Positions 35,274 to 45,226 of a stretch of DNA of 64,000 nucleotides are shown here, in pieces. Location of the stretch: positions 221,537 through 285,536 of the forward strand of contig VBWC01000004.1 in assembly GCA_006218035.1 (NCBI GenBank), in the 5' to 3' direction. The translations under genes and the position numbers were made by a program. The stretch's first letter is position 1. The number at the start of each line of letters is the position of its first letter. Origin of the DNA: Gammaproteobacteria bacterium (lineage in GTDB: Bacteria; Pseudomonadota; Gammaproteobacteria; VBWC01). The notes beneath the pieces were generated by a model that was not told where the DNA came from, made no database searches, and worked only from the letters and a program-made list of their open reading frames with translations.

Positions 35274-36527
35274 TTACACGCTGGGCAGCAGCATCTCGCC
35301 GGCCATCAATCCGTCGATGGTCTCGCGTTCGCGGATCAGATAGGCGCGCCCGCCATCGACCATGACCTCGGCGGCACGCGGGCGGGAGTTGTAGTTGGAG
35401 CTCATCGAGAATCCATACGCACCGGCCGATCGCACCGCAAGCAGGTCGCCTTCACGGACCGCAAGCTCGCGCTCCTTGCCGAGAAAATCGCCGGTTTCGC
35501 AGACCGGGCCGACGACGTCATAGACACGCGCGTCGGCATCGGATTTCTGTTCCACCGGAATGATATTCTGCCACGCGTCATACAGCGCCGGACGCATCAG
35601 ATCGTTCATGCCCGCATCGACGATCGCGAAGTTCTTGTGATGGTTGGCCTTCAGGTACTCGACGCGCGTCAGCAATATGCCGGCATTACCGACGATCGCA
35701 CGGCCCGGCTCTATAATAATCTTGTATTTTTCGTCCACCAGCTTGGCGAAGATTGCCGTTGCGTAGGCCGCCGGGTCTGGCGGTGTTTCATCACGGTAGG
35801 TGATACCGAGGCCGCCGCCGATATCGAGATGGCGCACCGGAATACCCTGAATCTTCAGTTGCTCGGCAAGTTGCACGATGCGCTCCAGCGCCGCGACAAA
35901 GGGCGCGCTGTCGGTGAGCTGGGAACCGATATGGCAGTCGATACCCACCAGTTCGACGCCCGAACGCTCGACTGCCCGTATCGCGACGCTGATCGCATCG
36001 CTGATGTCGATGCCGAACTTGTTTTCCTTCAACCCTGTCGAGATGTAACGATGGGTCTTCGCGTCGACGTCGGGATTGACGCGCAGCGACACGGGCGCGA
36101 CCTTGCCCAAGCGAACGGCTATACGATCGATCCGCTCCAGCTCGCTTTCCGACTCGACATTGAAACACAGGATGCCGGCCTCCAGCCCACGCTGAATCTC
36201 CTGTTCGGTCTTGCCGACGCCCGAGAACACTGTCTTCGCCGGATCGCCGCCCGCGCGCAGTACGCGCTCCAGCTCACCACCCGAGACAATATCGAATCCG
36301 GAACCCAGCCGCGCCAGCAGGTTCAGCACGGCGATATTAGAGTTGGCCTTGACGGCGTAGCACACCAGATGGTCACGACCTGCGAACACGCCATCGAAAG
36401 CGCGCCAGTGCCGCTCGATGGTGGCGCGCGAATAGACGTAACACGGCGTACCGTGTTGCTCCGCGATCGCGGCAAGCGCGATATCCTCGGCGTACAGGCG
36501 CCCGTTACGGTAATTGAAATGGTCCAT
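35274..36527 (-). CDS. lysA: Diaminopimelate decarboxylase
   Basis: This 417-residue PLP enzyme makes lysine from meso-diaminopimelate. The PLP lysine lies in CYAVKANSN, the glycine loop in LDIGGGLGITYRDE and the phosphate-binding region in IIEPGRAIVGNAG. The active-site Cys and Glu come in VCETGDFLG. It follows an lptM-like reading frame by 11 bp, the usual gammaproteobacterial lptM-lysA order; dapF does not follow. The next gene downstream is the methyltransferase. Confidence 0.96.
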   Translation of the reverse strand: MDHFNYRNGRLYAEDIALAAIAEQHGTPCYVYSRATIERHWRAFDGVFAGRDHLVCYAVKANSNIAVLNLLARLGSGFDIVSGGELERVLRAGGDPAKTVFSGVGKTEQEIQRGLEAGILCFNVESESELERIDRIAVRLGKVAPVSLRVNPDVDAKTHRYISTGLKENKFGIDISDAISVAIRAVERSGVELVGIDCHIGSQLTDSAPFVAALERIVQLAEQLKIQGIPVRHLDIGGGLGITYRDETPPDPAAYATAIFAKLVDEKYKIIIEPGRAIVGNAGILLTRVEYLKANHHKNFAIVDAGMNDLMRPALYDAWQNIIPVEQKSDADARVYDVVGPVCETGDFLGKERELAVREGDLLAVRSAGAYGFSMSSNYNSRPRAAEVMVDGGRAYLIRERETIDGLMAGEMLLPSV

Positions 36528-36538
36528 GGTCGATCCGT

Positions 36539-36677
36539 TTATTCAGGCGGCGCTGCGCCCGGGGTGGCCGGCGCCTGTTTTTCCTGGGGCAGGTACAGCG
36601 GCCCCTTGTTGCCGCACGCAAGCAATCCGGCGAGGATCACCAGCATCATCAATGACAAAAACACGCTGCGTTTCATC
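36539..36677 (-). pseudogene. lptM: LptM (YifL)-like small lipoprotein frame with a 1-nt frameshift
   Basis: The reverse strand upstream of lysA encodes the lipoprotein signature LVILAGLLACGNKGPLYLPQ, ending at a TAA 11 bp before lysA. This is the family hallmark (acceptor Cys, then G-x-KGPLY). The natural start ATGAAACGCAGCGTG is in a different frame: a run of six A on the plus strand (36657-36662) is one base too long to join MKRSVF to LSLMMLVILAG. LptM assists LptD disulfide maturation in E. coli. The shift could be a sequencing or assembly error in the homopolymer, a real mutation, or transcriptional slippage. A TTG or ATG within the second frame would lack the positive N-terminus. Confidence 0.72.
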
Positions 36678-36804
36678 GGCACTCGGGCAGATACAGGGGC
36701 ATGCGCTGAAGTATAAACCTTTAATATGAACCGATGAACACACCGGATAAACCCGTTGTTTCCAAATCGGCACCGCCTCGCGCGGCGTATGGCACAATAG
36801 CCCC

Positions 36805-37488
36805 GTGTCCTCCTCCCTGCTCCCCTGCGTCGAGTTAGCCCCGGTCGGTCCGGCGCGCGCCGTCGTCATCTGGCTACACGGCCTCGGCGCGGACGGCAAT
36901 GATTTCGTGCCGGTCGTACCGGAACTTGGTCTGCCGGACGAACTTGGCGTACGGTTCGTGTTCCCGCACGCGCCACACCGGCCGGTGACCATCAACGGCG
37001 GCTACGTGATGCGCGCCTGGTACGACATCCTCGCAACCGACATGGACCGGCGCGAGGATGAAGAGGGGATACGCGACTCAGCGGCGGCTGTCGGCCGGCT
37101 GATTGAACGCGAAGTGGGTGCAGGCGTCCCGGCCAACCGGATCGTACTCGCCGGATTTTCACAGGGCGGCGCTATCGCCCTGCACACCGCCTTGCGGTAT
37201 CCGCAGCGGCTGGCCGGCGTCCTAGCGTTGTCCACCTATCTGCCGCTCGCCGACCGGCTGGCCGCCGAGGCGCATGGCGCCAGCACCACCGTGCCGATTT
37301 TCATGGGCCACGGCACGCGCGACGCGATGGTTCCCGTGCGCCTCGCTGAGCGATCGCGCGATCTGTTAATGCAAGCCGGATATGAAGTCGCGTGGCACAC
37401 CTACGCGATGGAACACAGTGTCAATCCTGCGGAAATCGCCGACATCGGCGCATGGCTCAGGCAGCGGTTGTCGACTGCGGACTTATGA
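36805..37488 (+). CDS. Carboxylesterase (alpha/beta hydrolase, phospholipase/carboxylesterase family)
   Basis: The 227-residue cytoplasmic hydrolase has the oxyanion region VVIWLHGLGADGNDF and nucleophile Ser119 in LAGFSQGGA. The acid is in GHGTRDAMVP and the catalytic His in MEHSV. It resembles carboxylesterase II of pseudomonads, acting on short acyl esters. The start is a GTG at 36805; no ribosome binding site is strong. The next element downstream is an intergenic palindromic repeat. Confidence 0.88.
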   Translation: MSSSLLPCVELAPVGPARAVVIWLHGLGADGNDFVPVVPELGLPDELGVRFVFPHAPHRPVTINGGYVMRAWYDILATDMDRREDEEGIRDSAAAVGRLIEREVGAGVPANRIVLAGFSQGGAIALHTALRYPQRLAGVLALSTYLPLADRLAAEAHGASTTVPIFMGHGTRDAMVPVRLAERSRDLLMQAGYEVAWHTYAMEHSVNPAEIADIGAWLRQRLSTADL

Positions 37489-37520
37489 GAATTGCCAAAT
37501 GACGGACAACACATGGCGAT

Positions 37521-37603
37521 CGTCATTCCGGGCGTAGCGTAGCAAAGACCCGGAATCCAGTGGTCGTTAGTGTGACTGGATTCCCGCTTTCGCGGGAATG
37601 ACG
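37521..37603. repeat. 83-bp palindromic intergenic repeat, second copy
   Basis: It begins CGTCATTCCGGGCGTAGCGT and ends GCGGGAATGACG. It contains two nested hairpins: ATTCCGGG...CCCGGAATCCAG, then CTGGATTCCCGC-TTTC-GCGGGAATGACG. The first arm matches the interior of the element at 34165-34204 in nearly every position. It lies between the ends of the esterase gene and cyaA, so it may also act as a terminator. Confidence 0.65.
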
Positions 37604-37662
37604 GACTTTGGACGTGTCATGCTTACAGGTAATGCTCAATAATTGCCTTGGCGGGCGGCCGT

Positions 37663-40554
37663 TCAACCCCGCACCAGGTTCATCAGACGATCAACAATAT
37701 TGGCGGGCCTGTCGCTGTCAGACGCGATACCGAGCGCGCGATTCAACTGATCCTCGATCTGTTTCTTGTAATTCAGATAGTGAATCGTCTGTACGTGGCC
37801 GTCGGGATCGGCACCAAGCACTGTGCCGGGTATGTCGATGTCGGTGATATAAATGGGATAGGCGGCCGTCGTATCTCGCAGACGGGTGATATGCGCGGCC
37901 ACTTTGCGAAACACGTCCGCACCGAACTCCAAAGAACTGAATTCACGGTCTTCGCAAAAAATCGTATAGCCGAGATCGCTGTTGGCAACCGCATTGCCGA
38001 TGACCTTGACGCTGAAGAACCCGGTCGCTGCACGCATGCTGTCGGTATCGATCCGGCGCAGGGTCACGCCGCTTTTCTTGCTGCGCGTTATTTCATAACA
38101 GATCACCGGAATAGTTACCGGAGCCGCGGTACCGGCGTAGCCACCATGGATCTCGCGCCGATGAGCGATCGCATCGAAAAACAACATGAATTGGTTCACC
38201 AGGGAATCCATCCTGTGGAATACACGCTGCTCGAAATAGATCGAACCCCGCTCGTCGGCAACATAAACCATCGCTTGCGAAGCATCAGCGAGAAGAAACA
38301 GCTGAATCACATCCGGACGATTCGCATCGAACACGTTCGGCAGGACAGTATCGGTCAGCGCGAAGCGATCCGCCGCAATCGGGCTGAACACCGGCCTGCC
38401 GCGCGCCAGTTCGAGATAAAGAGGATCAAGATTGCCGACGCGCTGGTACTCGAGCGCTTCAGCGTTCTTCCGCAGTATGACAAATGAATTTCCGGAACGG
38501 ATCACGTAGCGTCGCGTTTCTGTATTGATGCCTTTATAAAAATTATCGATCACATCGGCGAACAACTGCTCGATGCGGCTTCCTATGGTCGCGCCACGCA
38601 TCGACGAAAAACTGTGTGCGGAAACGCGCGGCAACGGCACACCGCGCGACGGCGGCACCCTGCGATAATAGTCGCACAAGCAATCGAAAATACAGTCCGC
38701 GCCGCTGTACCGGTAGATCTCCACTTCCTGCCAGCTGGTCACGACCACCTGGTCCAGAGACACGACGAGATTTTCGTTAAGCCCGCTGTAGCTAAGCGCA
38801 TCGGTTTTGTTGCTGGTCAGCATCTTTCCGTCGCGTGTGCGGTTATACATCGGATCGATGCCGACATTGGCAAATATGGCGGTCACCAACGGGCGAGGGG
38901 CGTTCTCGAAAACCGCCATGTTGGTTTCCTTGAGTAGCGCGGCCGGAAACAGTCGCTGTAATACGTCCACCAGACCATATATCTCCTTTACCGTCGCGCC
39001 GCCCTCGCGCGCCAACAACGTCAGAATCGTGCGGTTATCCACCAAGCCGTTGAAGTGGCACCAGGCGAGCAGTTCCACAACGCTGTAGGCCCGCTTCAGC
39101 GGGGTTTCGCGCGCCGCCTCGTCGGCGTTCAGGGTGCCGCGATAAATTACCCAGCTACTATGGCCGTCGCGATTGCTGACTTGATGCACCGACAAATGAC
39201 TCTCCCACAGATTGTCTGAAATGCCATGGTTTATAATTTCGATCTTCTCAGCGCGGCGTTCGAACGCCGCAAACAGCTTTCGACCGAGGATGTTCAGGTC
39301 CCGCTGGTCGATAGCGCTAAGCTCACCCTTGTCACGGGCAAAATTCGACAGGAACGTATAGCTGTTGGTCAGCTCGTTCACCAGCACGTTGCGCTCAAAA
39401 CTGACCTGACTGATCTTCCATTGCGGCCGGGTGTTCAGCACGCGCAAGTCGGCATCGGTCCATTCCCAGCGGCGCAGCAGCTCGACGATGAAGGCGCGCC
39501 GCCATTCGGTGTCGTCGACCTTCATGTCCAGACTGGAAATACGCTCGTTGACCTTGAAGTAGAAACAGCGGCGCAGCAGATTGATACGTTCATCGTCATT
39601 CCGCGCGCGAAAGTGGTCCTCGATCTTCTGGTACAACATGACGTACGGATCAAGATGACTGAGGTTCTTCTCGCCTTCGTAAACCGCATATTTAAATCGG
39701 CGACTCAACAGATCACCGTGCGGATATTCCTGCGCGTAGGTTTCCATCAGAAACATCTTCAACAGCGACTTGTATGGCGAGTCTATCGCCTTGTACAGCT
39801 GCCAGAGGGCTGCGCCAAAGAACTCCGCCGGCGGAATCGTCGGCAGCGCACCAAAATCGACATATTCGTTGTTGCGGATAAACCCCTTGCGTAACAGCTC
39901 CTGCACATAATGGTCATAGTCGTTCTCGTATTCGACCGGCACCATCCACCACAACGGGTAGCGCCCGGCCAGCAACAGGCTGGTGCGGTAGAACTCCTCG
40001 AGCAGCAGGTGATGTTGCGCGCTGCCGCTGCTCTCCGAAGACAGGGTTACGCGCTCCCCGGCCTTGAAGCTCTCGGCATCCATCAAAAAGAAGTGTGCGG
40101 TCACGCCAAGACCAGCCGCCCAAAGCTCCACCGCGGTTGCCTTCTGGCGCAGCTCGCTGAGCTGGACCGGCGGAGTATCGGGGCGGTGACAGATCCAGAC
40201 GTCGAAATCGCTCGCGTCGGAGTGGGCGATGGTGCCGCTGCTGCCCATGATAAATATTGAATAGATGTCGTAGTGCAGCAGTGCGCGCTTGCGCGTGTAA
40301 AAGCTTTTTGCCAGCTTGTTAGCGGCCTTTATCGACCGCGCGCTCGGGCTGTAGTCCGAGATCCCGCGCGGGCTGTCCTTGGTTATGAAGCCCGGTAACA
40401 GCGGGTGATTGACATGAAAGATCAACGGCAGTAGATCGAGAAACGGAACCTGCCTGGCGCTCAGCGAATCGCGCGTACGCTCGAGGCGATCACGGTTGAG
40501 CGCCATAAAGCGACGCTTCAGCGCCTTGATTTCCCGTAGACCCGTCACTGCCAT
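37663..40554 (-). CDS. cyaA: Class I adenylate cyclase
   Basis: This 963-residue protein makes cAMP for CRP-dependent control. The start at 40554 (MAVTGLREIKALKRRF) is chosen because a CCAGG-type ribosome binding site precedes it and the 54 codons upstream look non-coding. The nucleotidyltransferase signature FIMGSSGTIAHSDASDFDVW lies at about 101-120, with the metal-binding Asp116 and Asp118. The long C-terminal half is the regulatory region of the enterobacterial-type enzyme. It stands alone between a palindromic repeat and a divergent GGDEF-like gene. Confidence 0.93.
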   Translation of the reverse strand: MAVTGLREIKALKRRFMALNRDRLERTRDSLSARQVPFLDLLPLIFHVNHPLLPGFITKDSPRGISDYSPSARSIKAANKLAKSFYTRKRALLHYDIYSIFIMGSSGTIAHSDASDFDVWICHRPDTPPVQLSELRQKATAVELWAAGLGVTAHFFLMDAESFKAGERVTLSSESSGSAQHHLLLEEFYRTSLLLAGRYPLWWMVPVEYENDYDHYVQELLRKGFIRNNEYVDFGALPTIPPAEFFGAALWQLYKAIDSPYKSLLKMFLMETYAQEYPHGDLLSRRFKYAVYEGEKNLSHLDPYVMLYQKIEDHFRARNDDERINLLRRCFYFKVNERISSLDMKVDDTEWRRAFIVELLRRWEWTDADLRVLNTRPQWKISQVSFERNVLVNELTNSYTFLSNFARDKGELSAIDQRDLNILGRKLFAAFERRAEKIEIINHGISDNLWESHLSVHQVSNRDGHSSWVIYRGTLNADEAARETPLKRAYSVVELLAWCHFNGLVDNRTILTLLAREGGATVKEIYGLVDVLQRLFPAALLKETNMAVFENAPRPLVTAIFANVGIDPMYNRTRDGKMLTSNKTDALSYSGLNENLVVSLDQVVVTSWQEVEIYRYSGADCIFDCLCDYYRRVPPSRGVPLPRVSAHSFSSMRGATIGSRIEQLFADVIDNFYKGINTETRRYVIRSGNSFVILRKNAEALEYQRVGNLDPLYLELARGRPVFSPIAADRFALTDTVLPNVFDANRPDVIQLFLLADASQAMVYVADERGSIYFEQRVFHRMDSLVNQFMLFFDAIAHRREIHGGYAGTAAPVTIPVICYEITRSKKSGVTLRRIDTDSMRAATGFFSVKVIGNAVANSDLGYTIFCEDREFSSLEFGADVFRKVAAHITRLRDTTAAYPIYITDIDIPGTVLGADPDGHVQTIHYLNYKKQIEDQLNRALGIASDSDRPANIVDRLMNLVRG

Positions 40555-40895
40555 CGGTTGCCTGGAATTTGTGCTTGCCTGGCCGCTGCGTAGGAGCCAC
40601 CACCAGCACCTGACGCCATGATTCTCCACCATTTTTGTGGATCGAACGCTGGCGATGCGGGCGCGCGTCCCAGCCTGGACACTGCCTGGACTTTCGCTCC
40701 CCACCGCAATCGTCACCGTGTCAGTCCGTTATCGGCACCGCGTACCCCAACTCCAGAACGCCGCCAATACAGGCTAAAGACATGCATGGCGTTTCCGCTA
40801 TCAGTACACGAAGTTATCCAGGCACCCCCGATGCATCATTAATCACCGGCAACTGGCGGCTCAGATCCATTGCCTGACAGAAAAAGGGAACATAA
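40555..40895. other. Divergent spacer between cyaA and the GGDEF-like gene
   Basis: Apart from a ribosome binding region (AAAAAGGGAACATAA) directly before the ATG at 40896, nothing specific was recognised in these 341 bp. Promoters for both genes must lie here. Confidence 0.35.
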
Positions 40896-41744
40896 ATGAC
40901 CCGTGAAATATCGCACACAGCAGCGCTGAAATTACTCGACACAGCTCCATGCGGCATCATCATGCTGGCGCGCGACAACACGATAATCTGGTGCAACGCG
41001 AATATCGGCGCATTGCTGGGGCTCGACCTGTCGCCACTGGCCGGGCAGTACGCGGCGGCGCTAAAACCGCTTGCCTGGTTGTTTGAGTCGCAGGATATCG
41101 GTTACATCCCGGCTTCGGAATCGCGGCCGGCCCGCTGGTTGCGAGGGTGGCGTGAGAAACTCGACGGCGACGGGCAGGCGATATTTCTGATCGACGTAAC
41201 GGAACAACAGCGTCTGGATTCCGAACATAACCGGCTGACGCAGCAACTTGACGAAGTTGACACGCGCGACTCGCTAACCGGGCTCGCCAACCGGCGCGCA
41301 CTGTTGCAGAACCTGGAACCGCTGGTATCGCGCAGCCGGCGCTACGGCAATCCGTTCAGCGTGATACGCATCCGCACCGACGACCCCGCACAACTCGACA
41401 AACGCTACGGCACCGGCGCCGGCAAGTCGATCCTGGTATCGATCAGCCGCGAGCTTAAGGATCAATTGCGCTGGACTGACATCGTCGGTCGGCTCGATGG
41501 CGGTGAGTTCCTGTTGATACTGCCGGAAACGGCACGTGACGCCGCCACCGATTTAGCCGCCAAGATCGCTGAACAGCTGGCCACAACAACGCTGACCACC
41601 GCCGACAACAAAACCGTGGCACTGACGACGCGATACGGGGTGACCGGCTGGGAAAAAGGCGATGACAGCCGGAAATTACTGGAGCGTGTCGCGCGCCTCG
41701 CCAACCAGGCGGCCGCCGCACCGAATCATATCGCCGTCGGCTAG
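40896..41744 (+). CDS. PAS-like plus degenerate GGDEF-domain protein
   Basis: The protein is 282 residues with no membrane segment. An N-terminal PAS-like part (about 5-110) includes LARDNTIIWCNANIGALLGL and ends IDVTEQQ. A coiled linker joins it to a GGDEF domain that begins DSLTGLANRRALLQNL. The active loop reads VGRLDGGEFLLILPE, so GGDEF is replaced by DGGEF and the catalytic pattern is disturbed. It is probably a sensor or GTP-binding module rather than an active diguanylate cyclase (inference). Its end is 4 bp from the convergent argH end. Confidence 0.85.
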   Translation: MTREISHTAALKLLDTAPCGIIMLARDNTIIWCNANIGALLGLDLSPLAGQYAAALKPLAWLFESQDIGYIPASESRPARWLRGWREKLDGDGQAIFLIDVTEQQRLDSEHNRLTQQLDEVDTRDSLTGLANRRALLQNLEPLVSRSRRYGNPFSVIRIRTDDPAQLDKRYGTGAGKSILVSISRELKDQLRWTDIVGRLDGGEFLLILPETARDAATDLAAKIAEQLATTTLTTADNKTVALTTRYGVTGWEKGDDSRKLLERVARLANQAAAAPNHIAVG

Positions 41745-41748
41745 CGGG

Positions 41749-43143
41749 TCAGCCGGCGGCGTCAAGCGCAGCGCGCGCCCGTGATACGGCGGCGCGCACC
41801 TGAACGGGGGCGGTACCGCCGATGTGATCGCGGGCCGTAACCGAGCCATCGAGCGTCAGCACGGCGAACACGTCTTCGTCTATCGTTGCCCAAAACTGCC
41901 GCAACTGATCGAGCGACATCTGCGCCAGATCCTTGCCGGATTCCACGCCATAACGCACCGCGCGCCCGACGATCTCGTGGGCATCGCGAAACGCCACGCC
42001 CTTGCGCACCAGATAATCGGCCAGATCGGTTGCCGTCGCAAAGCCACGCAGCGCCGCATCGTGCATGACATCTCTTCTGACGTCGAGCGCGGCGATCATG
42101 CCGCTGTATACCTGCAGCGACGCCTTCACGGTGTCGACGGAATCGAACAACGGCTCCTTGTCTTCCTGATTGTCTCGGTTGTACGCCAGCGGCTGGCCCT
42201 TCATCAGCATCAGCAGCGCGAGCAGGTTGCCGGTGACGCGCCCGGTCTTGCCGCGCACCAGCTCGGCGACGTCCGGGTTCTTTTTCTGCGGCATGATCGA
42301 CGAGCCGGTGCAGTAGCGATCCGGCAGCGCAATAAAATTAAACTGCGCCGACGACCACAGGATCAGCTCCTCCGAAAACCGCGACAGGTGCACCATGATC
42401 AGCGCCGCCGCCGCGTTGAATTCGATGACGAAGTCGCGGTCGCTGACGGCATCGAGCGAGTTCGCGCATACGCCATCAAACCCGAGCAGCTTTGCGGTGT
42501 ATTCGCGATCGATCGGATAACTGGTCCCGGCCAGCGCGGCCGAGCCAAGCGGCATCACATTGATACGCGCGCGGCAGTCCGACAGGCGCGTACGGTCGCG
42601 CGCCAGCATTTCGAACCACGCCATCATATGGTGGCCAAACGTCACCGGTTGCGCCGTCTGCAGATGGGTAAATCCCGGCATGATCGTCGCAGCCTCGCGC
42701 TCGGCGACATCGAGCAGTACACGCTGAAGGCCAAGGATCTCGCCGGCGATAGCATCGACCTCGTCGCGCAGATACAGGCGCAGATCGGTCGCAACCTGGT
42801 CGTTGCGCGACCGTGCCGTGTGCAACCGCTTGCCGGCATCGCCGATATGCTCCGTCAGGCGCGCCTCGATATTCATGTGCACATCTTCGAGGCCGGCCGA
42901 CCAGGCAAAGTCGCCGCGTTCGATATCGTCGGCGATTTTCCCGAGGCCCTTCACGATTGCATCGCGGTCGGCTTCAGTGATGACACCGACGTGCGCCAGC
43001 ATCCGCGCGTGGGCAATCGACGCGGTGATGTCGTGCCGGTACAATCGACTGTCGAACTGCACCGACGCGGTAAAACGCTCGACCAGTTCGTCGGTACGCT
43101 CGGCAAAGCGCCCGCCCCAGAGTTTTTCGATGTTTTTGGCCAT
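41749..43143 (-). CDS. argH: Argininosuccinate lyase
   Basis: The 464-residue enzyme catalyses the last step of arginine synthesis, splitting argininosuccinate into arginine and fumarate. The start [15 protein letters not shown] is at 43143; an upstream extension is rejected. Motifs are [24 protein letters not shown]-type [16 protein letters not shown] and the superfamily signature [16 protein letters not shown]. It is divergent from the AlgZ-type kinase gene, the adjacency seen in pseudomonads (argH-algZ-algR-hemC). Confidence 0.97.
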   Translation of the reverse strand: MAKNIEKLWGGRFAERTDELVERFTASVQFDSRLYRHDITASIAHARMLAHVGVITEADRDAIVKGLGKIADDIERGDFAWSAGLEDVHMNIEARLTEHIGDAGKRLHTARSRNDQVATDLRLYLRDEVDAIAGEILGLQRVLLDVAEREAATIMPGFTHLQTAQPVTFGHHMMAWFEMLARDRTRLSDCRARINVMPLGSAALAGTSYPIDREYTAKLLGFDGVCANSLDAVSDRDFVIEFNAAAALIMVHLSRFSEELILWSSAQFNFIALPDRYCTGSSIMPQKKNPDVAELVRGKTGRVTGNLLALLMLMKGQPLAYNRDNQEDKEPLFDSVDTVKASLQVYSGMIAALDVRRDVMHDAALRGFATATDLADYLVRKGVAFRDAHEIVGRAVRYGVESGKDLAQMSLDQLRQFWATIDEDVFAVLTLDGSVTARDHIGGTAPVQVRAAVSRARAALDAAG

Positions 43144-43385
43144 TACCAGACGTATCCGCACAAGGATTGCGCGCAGTATATCAATTATTGTCGCCACCAG
43201 CTCGGCCTATCTTCCGCCAATTCAACGCGTTACCCCGCCATCGCAGTCACGCCTGTATTGCAGAGAACGCCATAGCCGCCGATACAGGGGACGGCGTAAT
43301 CCGGAATCCGGATCACGCCACTGACGGACGGGAGACATCAATCAGGCAACCCTCCAGGAATCAGCCCTGCAGGGACGAGGCATCG

Positions 43386-44480
43386 ATGAAGGAGCATACA
43401 CGCGATAACGGCCAGGTGATGGGCGATTCATTTCTACCGGACTTCTGTGCGGTACGCGTCGTGCTGCTGGTAGTCGTCATCGGTGAATTGATCGCGTTTA
43501 TCATGGCGCTGGCACCGGCGCAACCGATCGACGACAGATGGACCAACCTGAGCATGATCTCGCTGTTCGTGCAGTGGGTCGGCCTGTCGTGCGCTGCACT
43601 GTTGTGTGCCAGCCGCCGCTGGCTGCGCCGTACCAGCGATCTGCGGGCGACGCTTTACGGTTACGCATTAATTCTCTCGATCACCGCGCTGTTCAGCGAG
43701 GTGGCGTTTCAGCTGAACGGGTATATCGGCAACGTCACCCTGATCACCGCCAACCAGCATATCGATTTTCTGCTGCGCAACCTCGCGCTCGGGATTATTG
43801 TGGCGACGGTAACGCTACGCTATTTTTACGTACAGCATCAGTCGAAAAGGCATATTGAAGCGGTGTCGCACGCGCGGCTCGAGGCATTGCAGGCGCGCAT
43901 CCGGCCGCACTTTCTGTTCAACAGCATGAACACCATCGCCAGCCTGACCCGGCGCCAGCCCGATGTTGCCGAGCGCGTCGTCGTGGACCTGGCCGATCTG
44001 TTTCGCGCGACCCTCGGTGATGTGCGCCGCATGACCAGCCTGCACGACGAGCTGGATCTCGCACGGCGTTACCTGAACATCGAAATATTGCGCCTCGGCG
44101 AGCGGCTGACAATCGAATGGCACGGCGAACGGCTGCCCGGCGACGCGCTGCTGCCGGCCTTTACCATCCAGCCACTGGTCGAGAACGCGATCTATCACGG
44201 GATAGAACCGCTGACCGGCGGCGGCACGATCCACCTGTCCGGTCAACTGGAAAACGGCATCGTCAAGGTGACGATCGTCAATCCGGTTGCCACGGGCGAC
44301 CGCGGTACAAGTAGCGGGACGACGTCACCCCCGCACGACGGCAATCATATGGCGCTGGCGAACATACGCGCCCGGCTCGAAGCGTATTTCGACGGCGCCG
44401 GACGCCTCACCACGGAACAACACGACAACCGCTACACCGTGACGGTATCGTTTCCTTACCGCACCGGACCCAGGTCGTGA
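43386..44480 (+). CDS. algZ: AlgZ/FimS-type LytS-family sensor histidine kinase
   Basis: The protein is 364 residues from the ATG at 43386, with four membrane helices in the first 150 residues (for example VVLLVVVIGELIAFIMALA and NLALGIIVATVTLRYFYV). The His-kinase domain is of LytS type: IRPHFLFNSMNTIASL holds the phospho-His, followed by LVENAIYHGIEPL and a weak glycine box. It would phosphorylate the LytTR regulator encoded directly downstream, whose GTG start overlaps its stop codon. In Pseudomonas the pair controls alginate, fimbriae and virulence; the targets here are unknown. Confidence 0.88.
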   Translation: MKEHTRDNGQVMGDSFLPDFCAVRVVLLVVVIGELIAFIMALAPAQPIDDRWTNLSMISLFVQWVGLSCAALLCASRRWLRRTSDLRATLYGYALILSITALFSEVAFQLNGYIGNVTLITANQHIDFLLRNLALGIIVATVTLRYFYVQHQSKRHIEAVSHARLEALQARIRPHFLFNSMNTIASLTRRQPDVAERVVVDLADLFRATLGDVRRMTSLHDELDLARRYLNIEILRLGERLTIEWHGERLPGDALLPAFTIQPLVENAIYHGIEPLTGGGTIHLSGQLENGIVKVTIVNPVATGDRGTSSGTTSPPHDGNHMALANIRARLEAYFDGAGRLTTEQHDNRYTVTVSFPYRTGPRS

Positions 44481-45226
44481 GGATACTGATCGTCGATGAC
44501 GAACACCTTGCACGGTCGCGCCTGCGCGACCTGATTGCCGAACACGCGGCGGGCGAGATCGTCGGCGAGGCCGGCAATGGCGCCGAAGCGCTTGCGGTCG
44601 CGCAGCAGACGGAACCCGATGTCGTGCTGCTCGATATTCGCATGCCCGGCATGGATGGACTGGAAGCGGCACTGCACATGACACGGCTGGCACGTCCACC
44701 GGCGGTGATATTCACAACCGCCTATGGCGACCATGCGTTGGACGCGTTCCAGGCGCGCGCCGTGGACTACCTGCTCAAACCGATACGCAAGGAACGCCTG
44801 ATCGAGGCGCTCGAACGGGCCCGCCAGCTGTCCCGCAAACAGCTGAGCTCCATCGCGACGACCTCCGGCAAGCCGCTGTCACGCACGCATATCAGCGCAA
44901 CCCGCGCCGGCACCATCGACTTGGTACCGGTGACCGACATCCTGTACTTCGAGGCCGAGCAGAAATACGTCACCGTTCGTCACCGGCACGGCACGACGCT
45001 GATCGAGGACACGCTGAAAATACTGGAAGACGAATTCACCGACCGCTTTCTGCGTATCCACCGCAAATATCTGGTGGCGACTGCCTGTCTTTCCGGCATC
45101 GAAAAAGGCCCTGACGGACATTTCGCTGTGACCCTGCGCGGGTTTGACGGCCGTCTGCCGGTAAGCCGCCGGCAGATAGCCGACGTCCGGCAGGCGCTCA
45201 AGTCGCTCGGCTCGCGCCTGGCCTAG
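44477..45226 (+). CDS. algR: AlgR-type LytTR response regulator
   Basis: The 249-residue protein begins with a GTG that overlaps the kinase stop (GTGA). The receiver domain has phospho-acceptor Asp53 in VLLDIRMPGMDG and KPIRKERL at its end. The LytTR DNA-binding domain covers about 145-245, with DILYFEAEQKYVTVRHRHG and FLRIHRKYLVA. It is likely a transcription factor for surface or polysaccharide genes. The TAG stop lies inside the terminal repeat of a MITE-like element. Confidence 0.92.
   Translation: MRILIVDDEHLARSRLRDLIAEHAAGEIVGEAGNGAEALAVAQQTEPDVVLLDIRMPGMDGLEAALHMTRLARPPAVIFTTAYGDHALDAFQARAVDYLLKPIRKERLIEALERARQLSRKQLSSIATTSGKPLSRTHISATRAGTIDLVPVTDILYFEAEQKYVTVRHRHGTTLIEDTLKILEDEFTDRFLRIHRKYLVATACLSGIEKGPDGHFAVTLRGFDGRLPVSRRQIADVRQALKSLGSRLA

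Noticed and set aside
35187-36716. Plus-strand ORF of 509 codons
   Set aside because: It is antisense to lysA and lptM, and lysA is unambiguous.
36543-36995. Minus-strand ORF of 150 codons upstream of lysA
   Set aside because: It only exists because of the frameshift in the lptM-like frame and runs antisense into the esterase gene.
41824-43275. Plus-strand ORF of 483 codons
   Set aside because: It is antisense to argH along its whole length.
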